Part shown: piece after piece, positions 50,601 to 62,600 of the stretch | Layout of the letters: each line of letters starts with the position of its first letter | Numbering within the stretch: the first letter of the stretch is position 1 | Source of the DNA: Gyrodactylus bullatarudis | Lineage: Eukaryota > Platyhelminthes > Monogenea > Gyrodactylidea > Gyrodactylidae | Length of the DNA stretch: 64,000 nt | NCBI GenBank assembly: GCA_012064415.1 | Contig: SSNU01000081.1 | Location: forward strand, 1-64,000 | Direction: 5' to 3' | The notes under the pieces: model-generated | What the model was told of the DNA's origin: nothing | Database searches by the model: none | The model's input: only the letters and a program-made list of their open reading frames with translations | Position numbers and translations under genes: made by a program

Positions 50601-53600
50601 AGTCTAAAAACATTCTTTATTCACTAAGGCTGAAAATAATCAAAAATATTCCAAATATACTAAAGCATAATATTGGATGTCCTGCTCATTAGTAGAGGGG
50701 TTTTAATATTTTAGCCAGTTCCTGTTCTTTACTTTTTTTAGGAAATTCAGTGTAATGATAACACGGGTGGTAGTGAGATCACAAACTTTTATCGAGATTT
50801 TACGATTCATGTGTAAATTTCCATGCTGATTTCGAATCTGTGCTCAGAATTTTCCTGTCATACAAGGTTTGAGAAAATGTAAAATAGCATCAGATTGGCT
50901 TTTTAAACATTTCTTCTCGAAACATAGATTAATTGATCTATTTATTCAAGATTTTTGCTAATTACTCACAATTTTCAATACTTTTCAAGCATGGAAACGA
51001 TTTTAAAATATTTATCTGTAAGATGCTTAAGAACATCATTTTTGAGATGAGCCAACGTGGTCATGTTTTGAAAAAATAAGAAGATGATGCTAGTTATTTC
51101 GGGCATACCTGTCAGTGTGATACATGCTATATAAATACGTTTTTTTGTGAAAATCATTTAGAGCAAATGTAACTTCCAAAGGCCAAACCAAAAGAACCAG
51201 TATTCTGGAAACGGATTGATCAACCATATTTGAAAGACATCGCAACCAATAATTGTTAATATTTATTTTCACAAAAAAACATATTTACATATATAATCAG
51301 TTTCCTTCGTCAAATAGGAATTCTAAATAATTAAATTATAATTTATTTTGACCACTTTCTCACTTCGATATCAGAAAATTTTCCTGATCAAAGTTTAAAG
51401 AAAATTATTTTTCTCAAAACATATTTGGTCAATCAGTCAAGGCAAGCTTCACAATCATAGATCAACCAACTATAGATTCAATTCGGAATTCAGTGAATGA
51501 AAAAGATTTTGTAAAATTTCCATTTAAAAATCGAAAAGTCTGGAAGAGATAGTGATTCTTTCTATAGTAGAAAATTTCAGCAGAGGATTATTGAAAATTA
51601 TTGTTGATTGTGGGGGTGAAAAAGGAAACTAGTCAACAGGATAATAATTAACATGAAGAAAGCTAAGCGCTTTGGTGTGATAAAAAGGTCTGTGAGGATT
51701 TTTGTTGTTTGTAGGTGGTCTCTCTTTCTCTTGGATAAAGAGACTAATCAAATTAATCTTTGGTAGATTGTGTATTTAGTCTATTGAGTTAGGATATAAA
51801 TACAAAAAGATGGATGGATTCGTTGAAGAAAAAGAAGGAAGCCGATAAAAGACAAAAATTCCTTGGATAATAAATAAATAGTCTCTCATCAGGGAAGAAA
51901 AGCCTAGTGTTGGTGTCGGTAGATTGGCAAAAGTTTTTTATTTTTCTATTAACTTAAAAAAGGTTTAAAACCCGAGAAAACTTCAATATTTGAGAGTGTT
52001 TACACATTATTTTTCATTCAAGACTCAGAAATTTTATCACCAATTCGATAAGAAATCTATTAATCTCCTAGAATATTAAAAGAACTCAGCTTATTCATCC
52101 AAAGAAAATTGATATATCTCAAAAAATCCATTTTTATTTAAAACGTATCGTTTTGAGTCATAGATATGATTATGATGTAAGTAAACTCTTATCAAGTAAT
52201 CATACCTGAAGAATTCATATATACAACTCTATCTGCTAAAGCAAATTTTGAATCAAAAAGTGATCCAATCTATGATGGATAACTCCTGAACTGAAACTAA
52301 TTGCATTAAAATAACTGTAAATTCGTAATCAGCGTATTCACAAGCCATATTTCAGGCAGAAGAATGAATACGAGTCATGAAAACTAAATATTATAATATT
52401 CGATTTGATAAATCCAATCAATATCAAGAGAGTGTTTAGCCAAGATAACAACATTGGTCTTAAAACTAATACCCTTTTCATGCTCAAATGAATAAGGATT
52501 ATTCATTATAACTAATTACTTTTAGTGTTTTGGGAATTTTTATAAACATTTTCTTGCGATTCGAGTCAGAATTCATTCTTCATTTCGCTAAATTCAAGAG
52601 ACATGACTCAGTATTTCTTGATAATTTCTCGAAATAAGAAAAAATTTGAAAATTTTTTAGGTATTTATAATCCAAGTGTAGCTCAATAAATTTCCTATAT
52701 AATGGGAGATGGGAAAAATTATTATCCGAGATATCTTCTCTTACCGTATCCTGCTAGCGAAAGCTCAACTTTTCCCTCTCTGGACTCGCAGACTTGCCTT
52801 CTCAATTTCTCTCCAGATTCAATGCAAAGAACTCTCGCCCTCCCCATACCTTACCAGGAACAAATTGAAGTTCACATGCATACTCAACAACACTCATGTC
52901 TTGAAGACCAGTTTCAACATTGACATCTACTCCCTCTCTGGTTTACAAATTCGCAACATGTGCGCCTTTCTTTACATGCTAGTTTCACCATCATCAGATA
53001 TAAACTCGAATTATTCTATTAAACCATATTTTACTCAATAACCAAGATTCATATTTGTATATTTTTAACTCGAGATTCTACTAAATAAATAAAGTTTTCA
53101 ATCAAAATAAAAAGATTTGAATGGAATCATTCTGACCAATGAAATTGGAGAGCCAGATATTGACCAGAATATTAATAAATCCTCTCAGATGATGGTTCAA
53201 GATTACTCTAGTGAGATTTTTCCAGAATTCCATTGAAAACTTTGTTGAATTCGATAAGGAAGGCGTGTCACTGGAACTACACAATGAATAGGTGAGTCCA
53301 AAAACCCTTACTTTAAAGCGTTCTCTGTTAAGTGTTTCTTTCATTCAACCCAGAATCAATAATCTACCGCAAGACATGTGAAAGAAGATTATGATTGGTC
53401 TAAAATTTTTTCTTTTTCTTTTACGAATGTGTTAACATTAGTCATTAAATGTGACTCAGCAGATAACTCAAATCTCGTTAACAAATCATGTAAACAGAGG
53501 GTTAATGTCTGTGATCTATGATGTCAAAAGTTTGGATTTTGTTTCTCGGTCATGGCTTGACATGCTTTCAAGTTATACTGTACATAAAAATAGATTGATA

Positions 53601-56600
53601 CATAACTGAACTTGAAAAGTTTTATCACAAAGACCAATTATCAAAAAACAAAACAAGTTAATTAATGAAAATGATTAAAGTGATTTGTATTAGATCAATA
53701 TGAAAACGGAAATGAGATGATAGATTGATTTCAAAAAGCCACAGTATTCATTAATATTTACTAGAGATGTAACGAATTTTTACCTTTTATTGAATCAAAG
53801 TTTTCCGTGAAATTTCCAAATATAATTTTGATAACAATAATGTGTGAGATTTTAAATTAATGAAAATTCCTGTGCAATCCCATGCATAGTTGTGCATCGC
53901 CCATTTTCTCTAAATTCTCTTGAATGCATAGTGGTATAACATGATTCTAATACTATTTTCATTGAAAAAAACACTTGATGCTTTTTCAGCAAAAAAGATA
54001 TTCAAAATATTATATTTCAGAAGGCTAATCATCTCTTCCCGAACTATTAGAATGCTTTTACCTTAACCACGACAATTACATCAAAAACTTTATTATCCAA
54101 GACTGGACTGTAGCTTGAAAACACTTTCATAGATAATAAACGAATTATTGACAAGTATATATAATTAAAAACATGCATGTAGCACCTGTAATCTGAATTA
54201 GTTTAGCAATCAATACAAAAAATAATCTACATGAGAGTAAAAATGGAGAAATTTTTATTGATCAATGATCATTACGGAACGAGAAACATTAAGCAGAAAA
54301 AAATTTAATCTTTCAATAGACACATAAAAGAATGTTTTTTGCCTAAATTAAATCCTTGGATTGAAATTGGAGCCAGCCATAAAAATGATCTAATCAGAGA
54401 GGAGAATTACATACAAGTCCAAGAAAAAGGTAATCAGTAAATTCTTTCAACAATTAGATGTTCTCTTATCGGGAAAATAAAGCCTGTTAACCCTTTTAAA
54501 TATCTCTTTGCTCACAAAAGTTTCTAATCATGAAAAACTTATAAAATGTCTATCAAGTTTCTAAGGGGGCTTCAATTTTCTAAAGATGTTGTATTAGGCT
54601 CAGATTATGGAAAATATCGTAAATGTATATTTAAAAGCTTAGAAAAATTATTATTAGAATTTTAGTTAATAATAGTAAGAAAGCGAGATGAGATAGGAGA
54701 AGAATATCCTAAGCAAAATTTACAAAATACTCACATTCCTATTATAAGAGCTGTTTCGATAAGCGGGCATAACATCGATGGCACTATTGTTGACATAACT
54801 AGAGTCCCTAAAAGACATTCTATCGTTTCCCTTGTAGTTTTGTAAGGAATCCATTTGATTTAGTCCAGAATTATGAATGACTTGTACCCTCCCATTCTCT
54901 AGCATTTGAGAGAATTTCTTTTTCAAATTCAAATGTGCGGGATAGTCGAAAGCTTTAAACTTACTGCAGATAAACACTAACAATTATATAAATATACAAG
55001 AATTAATTATTTTTATACTAATTGAATATAGTTTGCTCTGTAAATAAGATTCTGAATTGTATTTTGGTATAAAAACGTTTTTAATTATGAAAAATAGTTT
55101 ATATCAATTTAAAGAACGGCTTACTACTCTTAAGTATATAGACGATAAAATGTTTTTTTGGAATAGATTGATAGATTTATATGTAGTACGATTTTATTTA
55201 ATGAGTAATCAAATAAATCCAATAATTTTATAATAATAAAGACACGCTTGAATTAAAATAACAACTATAATGTGAATGTATTATATATCTCTTGTTATGA
55301 TAATGTTACATTGTACAATTCATTCATAAAATATTGAACTGTCTGTTACTCGATCATTAGAATGGATAAGCGTGTTTTTACCACAATCTCTATTTACATT
55401 TACAAATCATACACGCGCGCATTGTTTAGTAGTTAAAATATTATTACTATTTTCATTCAAAGATTAACAGTGATGCAATTATTAGTTATCGCGGTCCGGA
55501 AATTATTATACATAATATAACATGTATCAAAAAAATGATGAATAAAATAATAACGCCATTTTATTTCTCGCAAGAAAATGTGGTTTTTTTCTTTCTTCAT
55601 TTAAAATCATTTCCAAAAATCTATCATTATTATTATTTATTCAGTTCTCTTTAGTAATTGGTACTCAAATAATAACTTAATTCGATTGTATAATTTTCCA
55701 ATAAAAGGGTATTTGATATACGTATTTCTTTTGTAGGGAAAAATGTGTTGGGTTTCTTTGATTTTGGGCAGCCGATGGGGAAGGAGGAAATTGCTTCAAT
55801 TGTAGCTATGAATGCCGTCTGAAATGGAAAATAAATAAAGATCAAGTTCTAACGACAACTTTGAGCCAATGAAAAGACTAACTGAGAAATGAAATGGATG
55901 GGATTTTATGTACTTGAAAGCAGACTGTACTCTCTCTCAAAGAGGAGTAAAAACATAAATAATAAATAATTTTTGTACATGGGCATAAAATATAAAGACT
56001 ACATCTCATTTTTTTCTATTAATGAGCATCCAAATGTCTATTTGTTGGGGAAAGAGATTCTCAATCAATCTTGTAATTATAAATGACAATGTACCTAGGA
56101 TAGAACTATCAACTCCAAGTATTATTCTTTATTGAAGCATACGTCATCCAGTTTTAAAATCAAGAATTTTTCAAATCACTGCTCAATCACTGGCCATTTA
56201 ATGAGTTTGTTAATTTACATTTTGGAGTAAATTCTGTTGGTTTCTTTTTTCGAGTTAGTTGTTTGGCAGATAATTATCTATTACAGTTTAATTATAATTT
56301 CCAGGAAAAAGGAGGATGGTCTAAGCCTATGAAACATTGCAAATTATATCGGATGCAGATAGAAAACTATGAGCAGGCTGTTAAAAAAGAAAAGCCCCTT
56401 GAAAAAAGCAATTCAGTAAGAGAGAAAATCTAATAGGCGGCAGTAAATTAAGGAATTGACCACATCCAGAATAAAATCAGAAATGAATTTGAATGTAAGG
56501 ACAATTCAAAGAACTTTGAAAAAAGATACGAATCTTCATTGGGGTAAATCTTAGAATATTCCAAATCTGAGTTCTGTAATCAAGAGTGAGAGATTTTAAA

Positions 56601-59600
56601 ATCAATACTAAAAGATGTCATAAAGACCTTTATAAATCTATACAGAAAAGACGTAAGTAGGTTGTTTCAAGTATTATACATTTTTAAATGCAACATTTTT
56701 CAAACGATTTGGTTTTCTTAGTGACAATTGAAAAAGACAATTTACCAAACATTGATATCAGAGGGATAATTTATTCAGGGTTGAAGCTTTCAGGGGGCTA
56801 ACATAGGATGATTTCCTATTACATTCTGATAAAAAATGAAGGATCAGAGCCATAAAAGGTTGTGGCACAGAACTAATGAGCACGTGACCCATCCCAACCC
56901 GGACAGGCCACAAGTTCTAAAAGGCTTAATTGACCACATTGAACGTTGAACAATGAAGAAAACATTGACTACTTAAGAGGACAAGACGGTATTCCTGTTG
57001 CTGAATATTGTATGAGAAGACTCTAGGAGATCGCAGAGGAAGCCAAATAAACTCTAGATAGAATAATACAATTCACAAACCATGTGAAATATTATTATCC
57101 TAAATTATTGCGAAAAGAAGATAAGATTTTCCTTTTATGAATTGCATTAATTCCATATCGATTTTCAAAACTTCCCTATTGAATTTCATAACTTTCTTCA
57201 ATAATGACATTTAAAAATACTATTCCTTAATGAATTTCACGAATTCCTTATCGAATTTCATATCTTCCTTAACGAACTGCAAAAGATATAGTAAGATTGA
57301 AGAATTAGTATTTAAACTTTTGAGGATTTTCAAGAGTAATGTACACAGTAAATGTATCAAAAATAATTAAATGTTATGGAAAACGGTCTTACTCTAGAGA
57401 TGAGTCCACTTTTAATCATTTCTTCTAATCTTCTTACATAATTCAGTTACTTTTGAAAAAATCTTTTTCATCAATGAGCCGTCATTCTTACCAGACTCGG
57501 GCTGTAAAGTCTCATCTAGAATTACAAAACTTATTTTAAAAAATGACCCAAAAATTATGAATTTCTCTGGACTTTCAAATTCATCAAAGTCATCATCTGT
57601 CTGATTTTGATACAAATTACCGAAATTGGTGAAAATTTTGAGCTCAAAGATTGAAAAAGGGGATTTTACTACAAAACATTTTAATACAAAAGATCATTTC
57701 ATTCAAATATTGTTTGACTCACTTGTTTTGGAGAAATCAGGTAGATTTTTACTTCTTTCTAGGGTCATCGTTTTGTTGCGAATAAAACTGGAGACGTTGT
57801 TGCCAACAGAGTTGAGATATGATCTTGGCATTGTCTGGTAACCGTTCTGGACTTTTTTGTCATATCGACCTTTACAAGGGAAAAATTTGGTTGAATGAAT
57901 TTAGAATGTAAGGATTAAAGTAAACATTTCTATATGTAAATTATTTCATAATGCAATTAATTTCCGTATAGTTTTGACAATTAGCGAATGACACAACCTA
58001 AAAATAAACCATACAACTGGATCCCTTTCTCAAGAAAAGACAATGAACTCTACCCCTCCTCCCTATGTTATTCTTTTAATTCCCATTAGTCCAATCAGAG
58101 GATTTTTAATTTTTCATTATTGTATGTATAAGAGTCTGATGAAAACCGGTGAAATAAAAGCTTTATTATTCATTATTCACTCGTCTTCAAAATCCTCTAA
58201 GAAATGAATATTTCTACAAACTCGAATAAACCATTTAAATCTCGATATTTTTTAGGAGGAAATAGTTGGTGGTTCTATCGGAAATTTCGATAGGAAAATA
58301 AGGTTAATGAGAGGTAGTTCTGGAATGACGATATTGTTCACATGTATAGATGAGATGATCGATTATCACTAGGTATCTTATTTGATATATTCTTATTCTA
58401 GACAAAATATGAGCTGAGTTTGAATCCCATTTTAAAGATTGCTGATACTAAATAGTTGACGACGTACGTATTTGAACTATTTTTAAAATTATTTTCCAGA
58501 ACATAGCATTACTCAGCTGGTAAATGACCAATCACAATACAATTTATGAATTCATAACTAAAGATTCTTCATATAGAGCTTTCATTATGTAAGCAGCTGG
58601 CATCTAGATTGAAGCTTTAAACAATGGTGGGAAATATTCCTTAAGAATTTAAAATTTCAACTACTAAAAGGACTCTAAAAGGACTTTTATCTATCATGAA
58701 AAATTAAAAAAAATCAGAAATATGAATATTACTATTTTTTTACTCAAAATCCCTTAAACTTTCTTTAAAGTACTTTTTCAAAATTTTATTTGGTACTATT
58801 TTTAAGGGCCTAGTTATCATCAAAAATGTTTAAGCATATATAGAGGTTTATGTATACGGAGTATCGAAGGTAAGTCTTTATAAAACATGTACAGAACTTT
58901 CAAGGTTTTAGTAATCAGAATAATTTTATCAGTTATCTTACTGCTTTCATGTTTATCAACTTCAGATTCAGGATTATTAATAAATGCTTAATGATTTGAA
59001 AGTATATTCAGACAAGACTCACCATTAACAGGAACCGATGATCTACGATCATTCATAACGACAAATAAATTCAAGGGATCATGAAACGCTTTGTACCAAA
59101 AGTCTTCGAGAATTGTCGTTAGAGCCTCACTAGAAGGGGTTTCATCGTTATTGAGTATTTCCTCTTCGATTAAAGCGTGAAACATGATATTCTGTACAAC
59201 AAAGATTCGATCACCCACGCAAAGATTTGATTCGTCAGCTGGTGAGCCCTTTTCGATGCCGGAGATTCGTGGGCCAGACGGTCCCTTTTCATATTCCAGT
59301 CTTATACCGAGTGGTGTTTTTTCATTGGGTGTAAATTTCGGGGGGATGGATATTTGTATCATCTTCTGGAAGGCATTTGATGTTCTCGGATCAACAAGAT
59401 TATTTTGACTCATTTCAAGGCTAATGGAGTCAGCAGCTTGGTTATTCTTATCTGCTGAGGAGTTGCATGTTGACGCTTGGGATTCAAGACTGTTTTCATC
59501 TTCTTCATTGGGCGTATTTAACTGAAAGCCTTGGACGTTTTTACAAATACTCTCTTCGGCCTCGTGGTTGATTGATTTTTGGGGTTGTTGAACAACGAGG

Positions 59601-62600
59601 AGTTGATCTCCGGAAATGTTTGTGATCATCTGGTCTATGTCGATTCCGTGGTAAAAGACTCTTCCAAAGGTCAAATTTAGGTTTTTATCAAGGGTTAGGA
59701 GGATTTCAACTTCGGCAGCTGTCAGCCAGTCAACTGGCTCATCATCAATTGCGTAAAGACGATCAAAAGGCTTTAAAAAAGAAGAAAATATCAGAAAGTA
59801 AATAAACACAAAAACTAGATCAAGACTATTTCGGTGAAGAATAGGAAGAAACTTTTGATCAACTGAAACTCACGTTACTAGTAAACTTTGAATTAAATTC
59901 CAAAGAGTAAATAATAAGGTTATATAAATTCAATCGAAGAGAACCTAAATTTGTACATCTATAAGAGGTTGAAAACGATAAGAACTAGAGAAAAAGGTTA
60001 GAATTGGATTTGTTCAGTGTAAATTGTATGAATTGTGTAAAATGTATACCTAGCTGAAATGAAGATGGGAATTTGAAATTTATACGAAATTCAAGATCAC
60101 CAGGCCCACTCTAACGATATGGAGAAAAAAATCAAATTTTAACCCTATCAAGACAATAAGAAAACCAATCGAGTTTAAGACTCAAAATAGGTAAAAGAAG
60201 GATTCTAAATGAGATTCTATTCAACAAGGATTCTTTTGATCACATCTAAGAAAGTCGATTTTGTACTAAACTTTTCCATCTACTAAGAAGTAGATGAAAA
60301 CCAACTTTTACTAATTTTGGTTATTTTATCCAAGTTTAGATATATCTTTGAGATTTTTTGGTATTTTTGAGATTTGTTCAGAGTGAATTATAAAATAGAT
60401 TATGTGATATCTTTTAGACCTGCGTAACTGACTGATTTTCATATCATAAATGAAAAAATTGGGAATTTTGTAAAAAGCATTTTCATATGAGCTAACTTTA
60501 TGATTTGAATTACGCAAGAGGTTTAAATGGGTTATTATTTCTCACCTGAATCGAGCAAGTTTTTAGGGCATAAGACTTTGGTTCGAGATAGTCGACTAAG
60601 AGTTTACATTTGGCTGTGTTATATTCTGTCTCGGTGGCATCTCGAAAATGAATGCCATGGATAAATTCAAGAAAGTGGAGTCCAAAATCAAATTCGCCAA
60701 CAGAATTAACTTTTGATATTAGGGTTATTTCAAAGAGTCTCACTAGAAAAAAAAGAGATAAAAAAGGTTAATTAGATAAGAATACTACGTGAATCATGTT
60801 TTTTTTCATTCAAGCCGACAACAACCTCTGAGCCTGTGGAATATAATTTGATTGATATTCATTTGCAAGAGAGGTTGCAGGTTGAATTTGAGAAAAAACT
60901 TTGAATTACGACAAACTTTATGATGAAAGAAAGCATTCCTTTTTTGAATAACAACATTCAAGACGAAAGGAATCTTTTCCCATGAATTGATAACTGATGA
61001 TAACTGGTGATGGAATTTTAAATTTTATAAATGACTTTTTCAAATACAGTTGGTTGAAAGTGAAGGGATCGTCCAAAGAATTAGACAAGAAATTCAAATA
61101 TTGCCACCGTTTTTGAGGGATTTTGAATTTTCGAAATTTCATTGATTTTCAAGTAGAGAAAATGACAAGAAATCGAAATTCAACTCCCAAGCAAGTGAGG
61201 TTAACCATTTTCTTGTCCAATTCTGATCAGCCTCGTTCATGCCAAATGTGTTCAATCATAGAACTATCTATCCTTCAGATAAGCTAGTCGATATAAAGAT
61301 GAGAATTTACCTTAAAGGAACCGGAGAATGTGAATTATTCAACACCGGAAAGGGAAAATTTTAAAAATTAACTTTTTCTTGTAAATGACTACATTTGAAT
61401 GTTCTGTTTAATCTTGATTCAGAGGTTTTCTGGAAAAATTGCAAAAATCTCATCTTCTAGCTTTAAATGTAAGGATATAAGTTATTCAAGAACGAAATCG
61501 AAAAAAAAAGTTTGCAAATAATGATAGTACATGATTCCAAAATTACATGCTTTCTCCTACTTCCATCCATATTCTAGGGATAATAATACTATGATTTTAT
61601 AGTATATGGAAGAAAATGCAAAAAGTGGTTACAACAACAAAAATTACACAAAACTAGTCAAGGGGGAGGTAATAAATATGCAAGTGTCCCTCCCATTTAT
61701 ACTAATAAGGATTAGTGTGGAGATAGAATTTAAACTGCGTAGAAAAAAAATATGTAAGAGACTAAAAAATTTTATTGCTTCATCAAAGTTCTTGTGATGT
61801 TAATTTGATGTATTTATATGAATTTAGAGGTATGTAAACAGACAAAAAATACAGACAACTTGTACATCCTCATGAAATTTTTGTGAGGAACGTTTTTTTA
61901 GGAAAGGCTTTTCCAATCTATCCATGCTCTTCTAAGGTTTTACTGATTTTTTTTCTAGGCACCCGAAATAGCTAGAAAGCGTTTGTGACTTGCCAACTCT
62001 AGTTGAAATCTGTTTGATAAAACTGGGTGCCTCTATTGTTGTATTAAACCCCCTATTCTTTTTTAAGCGAAAAGTTGAGTAATGGCTTCTTTTGATGTTT
62101 TTGTAATTTGCTCAAATCTCTGCATTCTGAGTTGAGTTAGAAAGACACAAAAGATATTTTCGATCAATTTCAAGTCAGATTCTATAAAACCAACCAATTA
62201 CATCATAGAGAAGATAAGAAAACGAATCGGAATTTTATCCTTTTTAAGAAATTAGATTTTCTATTGAATTGTTCATCTACTAATAAAAACTAAATTTTAT
62301 CAAAGTTTAGATACCTGTTTGCGTGAATTATAAAACAGAGTATGTGATATAAAATAATTACAATGTATTCCAAACTAAATAGTCATATTAAAGATCCAAG
62401 CTTGGTTAGGCTAATCTTTTATTCATCTTCAGAGCACTAAATTACATTTTCCTGATCTGGTCGGAGGAAAATTGAGTTTGGATTAGTTAACTAAAGGAAA
62501 ACATTCACTGTGATGGGATATAAAAAGGATTTGTTTGATAACATAACACATGACAAGCATAAGGAAATTCTATTACACAAACAGCCTTGTTTAAACATAC

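Noticed and set aside
55651..55845. Minus-strand exon candidate with a good acceptor (TTCCATTTCAG), reading TAFIATIEAISSFPIGCP
   Set aside because: Only phase 0 is open and no donor fits the neighbouring exons; it cannot join the chain without a frame break.
57412..57615. Acidic 67-codon minus-strand frame
   Set aside because: It lies in sequence of the fold-back type and has no splice sites in a useful phase; alternative acceptors give immediate stops.
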